Below are positions 45,746-57,871 of a stretch of 64,000 nt of DNA, in pieces. The stretch is from Owenia fusiformis (taxonomy: Eukaryota > Annelida > Polychaeta > Sabellida > Oweniidae). Position numbers and translations under genes: made by a program. Below the pieces are notes generated by a model that was given only the letters and a program-made list of their open reading frames with translations, did not search any database and was not told where the DNA came from. The stretch lies in NCBI GenBank assembly GCA_903813345.2, contig CAIIXF020000001.1, positions 1,240,001-1,304,000 of the forward strand. The letters are read 5' to 3'. Positions within the stretch are counted from its first letter, which is position 1. The number at the start of each line of letters is the position of its first letter.

Positions 45746-48700
45746 TAAAATAAAAAGATCAAATGGACTTTGATTATAATAAATTTCAGAAGCAGTAAAA
45801 CAAACCAATAGGATAGTTTCTAAATAGCAGAAAAATCAATGAAATCTCGTGCTGCCATCTTTTATTCAGCTTTTAACTCTGGCTAGAGCTCCATTCACTT
45901 ACATGCTAAAATCTTGGAAAAGTGGCTTAATTTCATGATTTATCAAAGTGTGTTTGTTGAATCTGTATAAAACTTGAATGATATACCACATGATGACCCT
46001 GTTTATGAACATGTTGTGATTAAACATGCTAATGTTGATTGACATACAAATAATCCACGGTTTTAAAGAATTTTAGCATTGCATCTATGGACATTTGGCC
46101 CAACTTTTTTTAAATTGTCATAGAAAATTATTCAAATTACATAACTGTGTAAATCAAAGCTATTTTAGGAGAAAACATTCCACTGAATTCAAATATACCA
46201 TTTAAAAGAAGGTAATGTAAGTCATTAGAGGTCTAATATGCAAGTCTCTTAAAATCTCACGAAAAACGAGATTTAGCGAGATTTCAAAAGCTATATGGAA
46301 ACTATACTATTTAGGTGAAAAGAAGCCAAGATTGAGAGCAACAGCAACAGTGGAATAAAGTATAGTATTTCACTTATGACGCATGCCTAAAATCAAGCCC
46401 AGATATAGGAGTCCAAAGGACACACGTTCAATTGCTCTTTGTATTCCGTAACCATTATTTTTCGAAAAGAAAAATAGCGATACCTCAGGAAATAAACAAC
46501 CTTTGGCTGCGAAGATACAATACATACATACTGTCCCGCTGTATGTTGTCCCTGCGATTGAAATTCATGAGATTTAATATTAAACAATGCAATGATTCAA
46601 TTTCAAAATGCATTAAGGTTTTTATGAGTGACAAGTGATGTTCAAGCATATGATGTTAAAGATAAGGTAAATGTGATTTTGAACTCTTTTTGAGTGTTTT
46701 TTATTTTATTATAAAAGTGTTGTTGTTGTGGTGGTGGTGGTTAATATGTGGCCATGGAGTGTTAGCGTCTAGCCTCTTTGATCATTCGGCGTCTACGGGC
46801 TGTACCTTACGTTTTGTTAAGTTAGAGAGATCTTTACCAGCTTGACGAAGATGACTTTTTAAAATCTCGTTAAAGTGTGCGCCCGATCTGGCTACGTATA
46901 TAACAGAGTTTATACTGGCGGATTAGACTAGTTCATTTTTTATATGTGTGTGAAAGCTTTCTCTTATTTGCGTTTTTTTCGTTTAGTACGGTTTTGTTAT
47001 AATTGCCGAGGTCATATAACCGGGATAAAACAAAGATTATCGTTGACTGCGCACACACAAAACATTTACGTCGAGTGAACAGTGTTATTAAAAACAACAA
47101 GCTTTAGAATACAAAGCCCAGTAGTGTGATAATAAGCTGTACACTACCACTGCTGCATGTACATATTAGGGTTCATAAAGAGTGGATAGGGAGGTTGTGT
47201 TTGTCACTTTTAAATTTTACATTTCAAAATTGCCATTTTACATGTCATAATTTCTTGGTTTCATTCGTTTAGCCAATCAAAACATTGTAAAACAATAAAT
47301 CGTCTGTTACGTATAATCAATTTTGTTCAGTTTTGATTAGTTGTCATAATGAAGTTACGTTCATCTGAATCCATGTTTCAAAACAAAAATCATATTTTCT
47401 TCAACTCAAAATACTTCAGTGAGATGAATGATCGGAATTGTCGTTTGCAATAACTTATTGTCGTATTCGTTCTTTTATCTACTCGATAGAAGCATTTAGT
47501 CGTACATTTGATGCCAGGTCACCTTCTCGCGTACCTCTTTGGGAGCCCCACATTTGTGTCTGTACTCATGGAAGTAAATTCCCCGGTGTAGCCGAGAGCC
47601 ACAAACTTTCAACAGGTTCGAAATGGCCAATTTCTCTCATATATACTCATATTTTATTGATTATCACCTACAAAGTATTGCTAATAACTATATGTAATTT
47701 TAATAAGGAAACTTATCTGGCTACATGTAAATGCAATATCAACACTAGATGTTCGCTCAACACGTCATGACTTACCTTGTGATGACAAACCCTGGGTTTT
47801 CGCTATTTATAGTTTATCAACACCTGGACGCATGCGCATTTTATAGTTTATCAGGCACTTTAATGATATATCTGGAAAGTGCTCAATACTTTCAATAGTT
47901 CAGTCAAATTGAAGTAATACTGTAATTATTCAGTTTCAATTTCGAATGCATCTGACCATCTTGCCCATTAGTGTTATGAAAATACGTTGGCTGCATTAGG
48001 GTTAACTGTAAATTCAATGGGACAACGTACATTCGAGTTGACAATGTACACTTATAATTTTTAAATTATAGCCAAAACGAAACGTTAATATTAAATCTTC
48101 AATCGACCTTTATTGTGTAGTAGTGTGTAACATATTCTCATAAAATCCAGTCTCCAAGTCCATAGGCGTTTCAGAGGGTCAAAATCCATTCACAAAGCCG
48201 TCGCCATAATCCATAAAACATAATAATTCACAATGGTCATCAGGAGAAAACTAATGGCTGCTATGAAGTTGATTAAACCACTTTTTGGTTTTGAACTTTT
48301 TTAAACCACGCTTTACGGAGAAAAATGACCTTATTTAACAAGAAAATCATGTTGTAAGTTGCACTATTTTATTGAGCATTTGTATCCATATATCAAATGT
48401 CCAAGCCATTATTTTTACATTAATATTCAAGTTTAAAATCCAGAAATTCAGCTCCCAAATTGATACAAACATAGATGTATTATGAATATTGTTTGTGCTT
48501 ATGTCAATTTGGAACATGGTACGAAACTCAATAGTCTCTAATAATGGATAATTAACCAGGAAGTCAAAGGTCACACAATTTGGTTGAGCATTTTAGTTTG
48601 TTGATACTGGGAATGCATGTTTTCTCTATAAAATGAGTACTTCCATTACAGATCCACAGTTTTTAATTTGCAAATAGTTGATAGGTATGCGAGTGCATAC

Positions 48701-48748
48701 TCATTCTATGATACAATCAAGCCACCCTATAATACTGTTGCAAGTACA
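45746..48748. other. intergenic stretch right of the ABCG 3' end
   Basis: 46310-46500 is the empty-site relative of the repeat at 26228-27410. Near 46718-46741 lies a GTTGTTGTTGTGGTGGTGG run. 46757-46900 on the minus strand reads as a codon-like peptide (ending KVQPVDAE, stop) without recognised family. 48206-48265 is repeated at 52406-52465. A 110-codon frame at 47438-47770 is not supported. No other feature. Confidence 0.45.
48368..48373 (-). terminator. candidate polyadenylation signal of the ABCG gene
   Basis: AATAAA on the minus strand about 375 nt past the ABCG stop codon. Weak evidence in AT-rich DNA. Confidence 0.25.
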
Positions 48749-51700
48749 TCACCCTATTCTTGTTGATTTAAATCTCAGTATGAGATATGCAGTAGTCCTG
48801 CTCACTAGTAGAAAAACAAACAGAGCTAGATGCATCGCCCAAAGAGGCCAACCTATACTGATAGACTGCAGATACTCCGATTGGTCTATGCTAGTCACAT
48901 TCGGGTTAAGGCACTCTGGAAATGAAGTCAGATTTCCTCCCACACACCTAAAAACGTATGACTTAATGTTTTAAAATGGAATAGAAGGAGATTCGTCAAA
49001 ACTGAACGAAATATATACCAAATAAATTGAAATTGCCCAGTTAGATTGAGTAATTCAAGGTGGCTCTGAAGTATATAATATAAATACAAAGACATTATAC
49101 TAATTTCCCTTCCATACCCATTACCAAAGACTGGAGGTTTCAAATAAAAAGCAGAGAGATGAATGACAATAAGTGAAGGCTGTTGTCTATACCAATACCA
49201 ACAGATGAACAGAGAAATAATTATTACACAAACCACTTAAGTGATATAGATGTTATGTGTTAAGGGTTACAGGGGCGGATCTGGGAACCAACAGGAGGGG
49301 GCAAATTTCAGGTCAGAGAAAAAAACTTGGCCTGAAATTCAAAAATAAGGCCTTTAAAGGCCCAGTAAAGGCCCCTAGATCCCCCCAGATCCGCCGGTGG
49401 GTTATATATGTGGCCCTCTCATGACGCGACAATCTTGGGCAACTTACAACACTGGAGGAGCATTCGTGAACTCATAAGTAATCTGGATGTTGTAGACGTA
49501 GAGCACAACTGAGAGATACTTGATCCAACCGATCCAGTAAGGAAGGTTCACTGTGTAGAAACCACCTGAAGTACATGTACATTTGACAATATTAGAGTTC
49601 ATCATTGTGGGATCCACAGCCTTTACTATCCTTTTGGAATAGTTCAGCTCTCAAAAGCGTTAGGTAAAGAGGGACTCTGATAAATCAGAATGAGAGTTCA
49701 TCAATGGGTAAAGGTGAATACTTAATGCAAGGTGCATGCAAATTCATTTACTTTTTAGGTTCATTAATTGTTAAGTTCATTACTTGCCTGCTAGAACATT
49801 GAACAGCATAAACATAGTTCCAGCAACAAATGACATCTTAAAGATTTTGAATGATGCTCCAAATATAAGACCAAATCCCTAAAATAAATAATCAATTATT
49901 ATAAGATTTTTCTTTGAAATGCTGGAAAACTGAAAAATATGTTCTGTCAACTTGGCAAAAGCAGGCTATGGGTCTGTAATGAGTACTGAGTTGTCATGAT
50001 TTACATCACCTCATAGAGGGGACAATTCATAATGACTGACTCCTATGCTCAGATATCAAAACAGGGACAAGTCCTTAAGGTCTAATTATCCCCAGGGGGT
50101 GTAGCATATGGGAACAAGTCCTTAGTCATTAGGGATCATTACGAGGTGATGCACATAGGACATGTTTGTACATGTACAAAATTATCATGTTATGTAAAAA
50201 GAAAACACTTATGTTTGTTCCATCTAATATCAGAGATAATTTAACATTACAGTGAGGAACATCTCAGTCATTCTTTAAATTGGTATACTGTATTTCCTAA
50301 TTAATCTTACTATTCAATGTATTAAGAAACGCACTGTTCAATGTATAAAATAGACGAGCAATAATCAGTATGAAATATCATATGGGTCAACATAATAAAA
50401 TGAACCACCTGAGCTGTTATTGCCCCAAGAATGATAACTGCTAAATCACCAAAGTACGCCGTAACACCATTTAGTCCAGCCACCCAGAACACAATTGACA
50501 CAAACACCAAAGGCTGAGCAATTATTAGTGGAATCTCACTACTCATTTTTGCAAAGAAGTACGCCGAGAGCCTGTAAGCTCCACTGGATCTTTCCTTGTT
50601 CACAACTGCTCGGTCCTCTGGAACTGGAAAAAATTATTTGTTTATTGTTTATATACGGTATTTGAACAAAAATGGAATGTTAATATCATTTTGAAAGATT
50701 AAGAGCCATTTGTAATTGAGTTTTTAGTGTACTTACACGCAGTAATTGCATCAATGATTGAAAAGAAACCAAAGTAGATCGATGTGAAGAAAATCTGGAA
50801 GAAAGAACACATAGGTATTTTATAATATGTTTAATGAGATATTCACACAAAGCTACAGGTTGATCACTAAATAAGGTAAAAGTATCTGGCATTTCTTCAG
50901 ATTTTGCCCAATCCTCATAAAATGTGTACAGAATAATGTTCAAACATTATTGAATTGATATATATCCATAGCAACAGAAAGCATGAAGACCCGGGGCAAC
51001 TAACAAAAAACAACATTTTCAGTCGAAGCACTTTTGATAATATATTTCAAGTCACAATTGAAATGACATATCATATTCTTTTATTTTATTTTATATTATT
51101 TTATACTTCATAACTACTCCAATTAATGTCCTTTGTTTTTAACATATACATGAAGTTCAAGTCTTCTACTCCAGTCTTTGAACCCCCTTTTCATAGCCTG
51201 CAAATTTTCAAGTCTTCCCATGAGAAACTCCCTCAACTCCCTCTTCAGCTCCCCATGAAGGTAAAATCATAAGGGGACAACTCAGGAGAGTATAGTACAT
51301 GGCCTAACAGTGGGAAACACAGTGTTTCACTTTGGTTTGTACCATGAGAATAGCATTGTGAGACGGAGCATTATCCCAGTGCAATGTGAAACGTTTTGCG
51401 GGCCTCTTAGCTTCTTCCTCTTTGCTCTGTGGGTATTGTTTTTTATCATTGACCTGTGTCATAGACTTTCTATGATCACCTCAGTTTTCATTATATATTC
51501 ATCTTTTCCGTGACATCAAACATCATTTGCAAAAAATATGTAACAATGGAAACAAAGTATTAAAACCATAAGTACTAGCACCCACTTTTATTTCTTTTCA
51601 GTTTTAAAAAAATGAAAGTATATTCTTTAAGTTATTTCGTATCTTTTAGGTGATTTCGTAGAAAATGTTTTGCAAGAATTTAAATCCAAAATTCAATGCA

Positions 51701-54700
51701 TTGTGTCTGATCTATCTCATTCGGACGTTGTTAAACTTATCACTCGATTCTGCGAATCATGAGCGAAGGTTGAAACAACACATTTTGAGGAGTGATTAGT
51801 CCACAATGCACTGAGTCCAGGGCTTGAATCCTTAAAATTACCGAACTTATGATATTTTGTCACAATTCTGTTACTCGGGGATACTTGTAATTTCACCATA
51901 AATAATGGGGTTTTGAATTGCATCAATATACATCGACACATGGCTTGACCAAATACGCCTGGGCATGAGATATTTTTAAATGCCCTTTGAAGATGCAAAT
52001 AATTAACACTTACTAGACCAATCCGATCTTTTAATGTAGCCTCAGTACGTGGCATTTGAAACCAGAATAAACTGGTGAGAAGAGCAAGGAACATCGTTTG
52101 GATAATATTGAACTTGGAAAGAATTCTGTCTTTGGCCTGGAAGAGATTGCGTCGTGTTAATACACTGTATTGGGTCCACCATGACGTCACCCACTTCTCA
52201 TTGTCATTCAACATTGAATTTGCATCATCATATTGTTCTTGCGTCTTGTCATCTGAAATATATGTGGACGAACTGGAATCAAGGGATTTCATAAATATGT
52301 AGGCACAAATGCCAAAGTGAAAGGGGCCAAAACAGAACATATCAAGAAAAATAAACCATCTAAGAGCACACCAACAAACCTCAGATATCCCAAACCATGA
52401 TCTAGCCGACGCAATAATCCATAAAATACAATATTTCACAACTTCATCAGGAGAAACTATGGCTGGTTTCGATCCCTATCCAAATCTTCAAAATGGATAA
52501 TGTATGGTAACCATAATTTTGAATTAAATTCCATTCTCATAAAACTTACTTTGAATTTGCCAAATACAATCACCGCTAATTTTAACATTTTCTTTTATTG
52601 TTGTTTGGGTCAGACAAAGACATAGTTACACACAGCAGTTTTTCAAGAAACTATTAGCCCGACTTTCGTTTGTGACAGATTCCTCACTATTTTCATCGTT
52701 CTCCAAAATAAACACTTTGAGAGTAAAAACCATCGGTCCAATTATCGTTTATTTTCACTGTTCTTAAGTGTGACTGGTGAAAATAAGATACTTATGTACA
52801 TCCTTTGCCACCCAAGATTGTGATTATTGATCTGCTTACCAAATTCAGTAACTGGAACTGCCAATGCTTTGCCAGATGTTGAATCTTTTATAGTGTCCTT
52901 CTCAGTTGTAGCCTCCATCGTAAGTTTGACTTCATCGATGTTATATGCTTCATTGATTTTTCCACTTGTCATCTTATCACAAATGGCCAGCTGTTTTGTT
53001 TTGTAGTCATGGTGGAGCTCTACGGGCCAGTCTTCTGAATCCCTGGAATAAAACGCAATATTATGGTGTAATATTCAGAATGTGTAATGGTGAAACAGTG
53101 TTGTTTCATTTCCTCATTTAAAACAATTGCAAATAAATAAAGAAATTGACTCCTGATAACAACCTAACTTTTGTTAGAATAGCATTTAACAAATAAAAAC
53201 AATGTAGAGCTTTGTAATAGGGTCAATCAGTGATGAAAATACCACTTCATGTCGTAGGATTGCGATGCACTTGTCTCGATGATTTTTAGATGGCATGGCC
53301 TGTTGTCTGGCGAAGCCTATTGTGTTCGTCAACAAGACAACAAGTTAAACAAGTCAACAAGTTAAAATGTAGAAATTACCTTAATTTGTTGGCAGCTTCA
53401 AGGATTGCATCTTGAACGTCCTTCTCCTCGTTAACCTTTTCTACTGGAAGAATAATGTCCGAGGTGTTGGATGCAGAACAACTAATGGACTAGAAAGATA
53501 TAAAGCCTCTTACACATAGTGTAAATAAATTGAATTGAACAAAGTGATATGGTATATTTACTAGGTAATTCTAATACCAATACATGTCTATATATCTCTT
53601 AATCACAATATTCCTTCATTTTCTCTCAAAAATACTTACAAATAAAGTCTGCAGGGTTGTAGTTCATAGAGCATTCTAGACCCACAGAGGAGAAAAAGGA
53701 AAGAATTTTACTTCCTTCACCAAAGTAAGCAACCTAAAAAGTGATTACAGTGGATCTTATTTCAAGTTGTGTTAAGGGATTATCCATTATATTTAGGATA
53801 TGCTCATAATATAGAGGTTTTGGTTGCATATGGTCCGTTTGGGCATCTCTTAAATGAAGTGTTCATGTATTGAAGTTTTGAAAAATTAAGGCCCATTTTT
53901 GATAAATTGACTAAAAAGTCCTTTAAAGGCCTGATCATGCCCAAAAAGGCCCATTTTTTATGGCCCTCCAAAACTTTTGGACCCAAAAACTAATTTTTTC
54001 TGGGCCCACTAAAGGGGGCCCCCCGGATCCGCCACTGGATTTAATTGTACTAACATACTCATTTTGCTGTCAATAAGCAGATTCATGATATTATTATGTG
54101 TCATATGTAAATCTGAGCCGGTTTCACAAATTATACAAGATTCAAAATGACGCATTAATATTCTTGTGAGAAAGTTACAATTTGTCGATTACTTAACATT
54201 CATGGTACTCAATCAACACTGATAAACCCATCGAACACAATCATAAACCATGATTGTTATCTTGAGCACTCCAAACAGTCATCCTAGGACAGTAATATGA
54301 ACTTATTCAACTTGCAAACTTTGAAAATATTGTACTTTACGTAAGACTGGATAAGTCTGATGTATGATTGATGTTATAGTTTTGTAACTCACTTGTCCTT
54401 CTGTCATAAGGAGTACCCTATCAAAGAGATGGTATATCTGGCTGGAGGGCTGGTGTATTGTTGTCATTACTGTCTTGTTGTTCACCTGCGTGTAACTCTT
54501 CATGATCTTCATCAGATTGCAGGCTGTGTTGGAGTCCAAGCCAGAGGTTGGTTCCTGATTACACATAAAACAATAGCAAGCGTTTTAAGAAAGATACAGC
54601 TACCTCTTAAAGGCCCCATATAAAGTTTAAACCACTTTGGCTTATATTGTAGTCTTACCCAATGTTATCAAAGTGTGATATGTGAAACTTTTTTTTTAAA

Positions 54701-57700
54701 TTTCAAAATGTGGTTTTTGATAGACTTTTTGTTCCAAAATTTGTGAATTTATTTAAAACCAACTTTTAGAGGTCACTCATATCTTCTAATTAGCCACAAT
54801 TCATACCAATGCATAGCATTCATCCTCCCATGTTTTTTGCCGAAAAAATTTAGAAAATCGGTTCATAAATAAGCGAGAAATGAACTAATCAGTGCATGAA
54901 AATGGTTCTGAGAAAAATGCATTTCAAAATTTTAGTTCTCATAGAAACCAATGGTACAATGATACCTAAAACATAATTTATTCTATCTTTTGACCTGGTT
55001 AGACAATCAACTTTGTTTTTTTATGAAAGTCTAACATATTAAGAAAAGATTGACATCGAAAAAAAAATTCTAATTTTTTTCAAAAAGTTTTTGGTACCTT
55101 AGTGACATCACTAATGTTTCAAAATATTTTTGATATGCTAAAACTTTGAAGTGGCCCATTAAATATGGCATTTTATTATTGAAATAGTGTGTCCTTTGTG
55201 CAATCTTAGCATTGGTGTTAAAAAGATAATCTTTTTCGAAATGCATTAAGAAATATTTGATGATTAAGAAATTTCAACTTTTTTGAAAAATGGCGGGAAA
55301 TTTGAATATTTAAGAAATGAAATGCTCACAACTTTTTTATCAAAATTTTTTTTTGTTCAAAAATCTCTAAAATTACTTTTTAAGTCCTGACAAATAGTAA
55401 ATGAATGATAAAAAAATATTTTCAAACTTTAGACGGGGACTTTAAACGGGTGGTTGTAATCACAAACAAAAATATAGTTGCAAGCAAACTTTCAACATAC
55501 CAATAGTTCACCTACAATCGGAAATTGAGTGGAAATAATTGTTTCAAAGTAATATTGGCAAATAACTTTAAGAATCTAATCATTTGTATGACATAAAATA
55601 GTAAGGCGATTGCATTCAATGTTGGGACACAAAATTATTGTATCATTTCTTAGTTACTTTAGATCAACTCTTCTCTACTCTTTCTGCCCCGTTGAAGGAA
55701 CATTTTGATAATAAAATTATTATTAAAGAGGCCCTCCTAGCTACTACTTCAATTCACCATTTCAGGTCATATAAACTCACATCTAGCAACATTAGCATTG
55801 GGTCTGTCAATATCTCATTGGCGATGTTTGCTCTCTTCTGCTCTCCTCCAGACAAGCCCCTTTGAAACACATCACCAATAACTACAAAATAAGAGGTCAC
55901 ATCTTATAACTATGCAGGTCACATGCTATTAACAACATTGCGTCATTAGATGGGGTATGATTTTGATGTTAAGGAAGGATCTGAATATGGAGTTATGTCG
56001 ATATCTTGAAATAAAATAGTGAAAGCTCTTACTTGTGTCCAAGCATTTCCTGAGGTCCAGTGCATCTACTATTTCCTCGACTCGTCGGATTTTTTCCTTC
56101 TTTGGCATTTTCTCAGGCAGACGCAGTAAAGCTGTGTACTGTAAAATGATAACGTCATGTACATTCGGTCAATTTTCGTGTTTTGAGAAAAGTGGTTTGT
56201 AAATCATGAAATAAACTTCCAGACCTCTCAACTTGAAGGCCTAATCCTCATAACATTCTCAAAACCCAAACGTTTCCAGGATCCATGAATTACAATCAAC
56301 TTCATATAAGCAAAGGTTATTTAGGTACAAGATGATCACAAAAGTAACACTTTTTGCCCACCTTGTACTGAAGTCCTATTCCGGATGACAGTTGCGAAAT
56401 GGATTCCAATATGAGTCTCATGAAGGTGTTGAAAATGTTATTAATCAAAACTTACAGTTAATGTTTGTCTGAGGGTCAGGTTGCTGTAGAAAATGTCCTG
56501 TTGAAGAACGTAACACATTTTCTTCCTCATGCGTTTGCTGATTGGTTGTCCACTGAGACTTATCTCCCCACTGTCTGCTACAATACGTCCAGCAACTACA
56601 TTAAGCAGCGTCGTTTTGCCAGAACCTAAAATACAGTAGCCATGATTAATTTATGAAGTCGAACGCACATCCCATCTTGCTTCATCAAGCTTCGGACCTA
56701 TCCTCAGACAGAACGTAGTGATCATCTCCCCAATGCATGACCTGCTGGGCTCTTGAGTTTTTTCTAATATGGATGTTGTTTTGCTCTTTGTTCTTTCCCC
56801 TTTTCATTTGAATAAATGATTTCAAGATTCTCATTTTCCAAATTCCAAGAACAGCCTTTATTACACGAGGAATTGAAAATCCCAAAAGATAATCGAATGT
56901 ATGAAGTACCACTGTCCGATTCGACTCCTCCTGATTACAACCAAAGGTTCAAGACAGGGTGCGAACCACTGATAATGTCATACTCTAGATGTTATTGGAA
57001 ATAGCCAGACAATGGTGAATACATGATTGGGGCATGTGATAAAACGATTTTGGGGAATTTCGGTTACTTATTTATATTTTGATATGACTCTCCGCATTCT
57101 AGTTGTACCTTAGTAAATATCAAAACAGGAATACAGTTTTAAGCTAAGAGAAAAAAAATCAAAAGCAATCGAAATCTTGATGATTATTGTCAATTGATTT
57201 ATTACCACTCGGTCCCATGACGGCCAACATATCACCCTGCTTTGCAATACCAGAAACATCCTTCAAAATACTTCTCTCTCCGATGTCATAATTGATGCCC
57301 TTAAACACCAGATCTATTCCTGGTTTCTTTCCTTCTCCATATTCTCTGAAACATTAAAACAGACTGTGTAAGTGAAGCGTTGAGATTAATTTAGATTTGC
57401 ATCGCTATCACAATTAAAACACACATAAAAATACGTTCTGCATTATTGTGCCATTCAGTGCCTTTTAATATTTGAAAGTGGACAAAGAAACTAGCTCCAG
57501 AATCCCAATTATGATCTTTGATCAAGGAGAGGGAATACCCCATAATTCATAGATTCACAATTTCCAAATGGTTTTCCCAAAATAGAAGACTGCAACAGCA
57601 AGCAGAGCCTTCGAAAAGTTTATATTCATTTTGCTAAACGACACTAAATATATTCAGATACAATAATGTTGTAGTCCTCTTCAAGAATGCTCACCTTTTC

Positions 57701-57726
57701 TTGGTTTTGTCTTTAAAACCAGCCAT
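48749..57726 (-). CDS. ABCG-family half-transporter, 15 exons
   Basis: Coding exons (minus strand): 57726-57695, 57345-57206, 56625-56456, 56138-56033, 55881-55781, 54554-54393, 53733-53640, 53489-53380, 53042-52840, 52252-52014, 50794-50737, 50623-50409, 49878-49788, 49565-49448, 48947-48749; about 678 residues, normal for ABCG. NBD first: Walker A GPSGSGKTT (residues 55-63), signature [10 protein letters not shown] (159-168), Walker B LMLLDE (to 184), EPTSGLDS D-loop, H-loop TIHQPSS (His about 217), NPADF (about 264-267). The TMD follows: first helix about [35 protein letters not shown], a last loop with Cys and NLT/NVT sites, and a final helix ending in LILRF. Such proteins dimerise and export lipids, pigments or xenobiotics; the substrate here is unknown. 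All phases agree except exon 7 to 8, which is off by one base (an indel or an unseen microexon). Intron 13 has a GC donor. The start ATG at 57726 gives [11 protein letters not shown]; no earlier exon is needed. Confidence 0.92.
48948..49447 (-). other. ABCG intron 14 with a GGCGGATC-type repeat
   Basis: Holds a repeat at 49268-49398 with inverted ends (GGGCGGATCTGGG against CCCAGATCCGCC) and GGCCTTTAAAGGCCC palindromes. Related pieces lie at 22450-22550 and 53860-54045. Otherwise unremarkable. Confidence 0.6.
49786..49787 (-). promoter_or_regulatory. GC-type splice donor of ABCG intron 13
   Basis: Exon 13 ends CTAGCAG and the intron begins GCAAGT. Reading phase is kept only with this junction (GCA G|GT GGT TTC), giving LAGGFYT, a conserved ABCG sequence. 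GC-AG introns are a known minority class with otherwise strong donor consensus, as here. Confidence 0.7.
49879..50408 (-). other. ABCG intron 12
   Basis: GTGGTT donor and TTTTAG acceptor. The interior is AT-rich without repeats or exons that I can name. Confidence 0.6.
51130..51445 (-). pseudogene. mariner/IS630-type transposase fragment
   Basis: On the minus strand, frames together show [10 protein letters not shown] (second catalytic Asp region), then [10 protein letters not shown] (third catalytic region), then LKRELREF and [13 protein letters not shown], the typical order of a mariner transposase C-terminal half. Stops and frame changes separate the pieces and no N-terminus is seen. A dead DNA transposon inside ABCG intron 10, in the same orientation as the gene. 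Confidence 0.7.
51671..51845. repeat. dispersed hairpin repeat, copy 2
   Basis: AAGAATTTAAATCC..AATGCATTGTG at the left and CACAATGCACTGAGTCCAGG then GCTTGAATCCTT at the right; same family as 1980-2135. Confidence 0.5.
52253..52839 (-). other. ABCG intron 9
   Basis: 52406-52465 (ATAATCCATAAAATACAATA, TCATCAGGAGAAAC) matches 48206-48265, a short dispersed repeat. Nothing else. Confidence 0.55.
53734..54392 (-). other. ABCG intron 6 with a GGCC-rich repeat
   Basis: 53860-54045 is a GGCCCATTTTT / GGGGGCCCCCCGGATCCGCC repeat related to those at 22450 and 49268. The remainder has no feature. Confidence 0.55.
54555..55780 (-). other. ABCG intron 5, longest intron
   Basis: About 1.2 kb of T-rich sequence between the Walker B exon and the D-loop exon. 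No repeat or exon recognised, except a 75-codon frame at 55638-55865 that overlaps exon 5 on the other strand and is rejected. Confidence 0.55.
56626..57205 (-). other. ABCG intron 2 with an unexplained plus-strand frame
   Basis: Interrupts the Walker A motif (GPSG|SGKT). On the + strand 56816-57004 is a 62-codon frame with protein-like composition ([31 protein letters not shown]) and no recognised family; it could be an exon relic carried by an insertion. Confidence 0.5.
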
Positions 57727-57871
57727 TGTTCAATGATTCCATGGATACGTAGAAAACAAACCTGTCGTTAAAGCTGAGCACAAGTGTTCTGTCTTTGTTT
57801 CAACTAACATGATACAGCATTAATGGATCTCCACTAGAGATTTATTTGATACGATTTCACAATTCAAGTAT

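Larger units (their letters stand above)
50795..52013 (-). other. ABCG intron 10 with inserted repeats
   Basis: The largest intron but one. It holds a mariner-type transposase relic (about 51130-51445) and a copy of the dispersed hairpin family (about 51671-51845). The rest is AT-rich. Confidence 0.6.

Noticed and set aside
47438-47770. 110-codon gene
   Set aside because: No recognisable domain or conserved signal; the codon pattern is unconvincing.
49448-49565. ABCG stop codon at the end of exon 14 (TTG TAA)
   Set aside because: GTAAGT there is a strong donor, and exon 15 (48947-48749) restores the expected last loop and final helix in phase.
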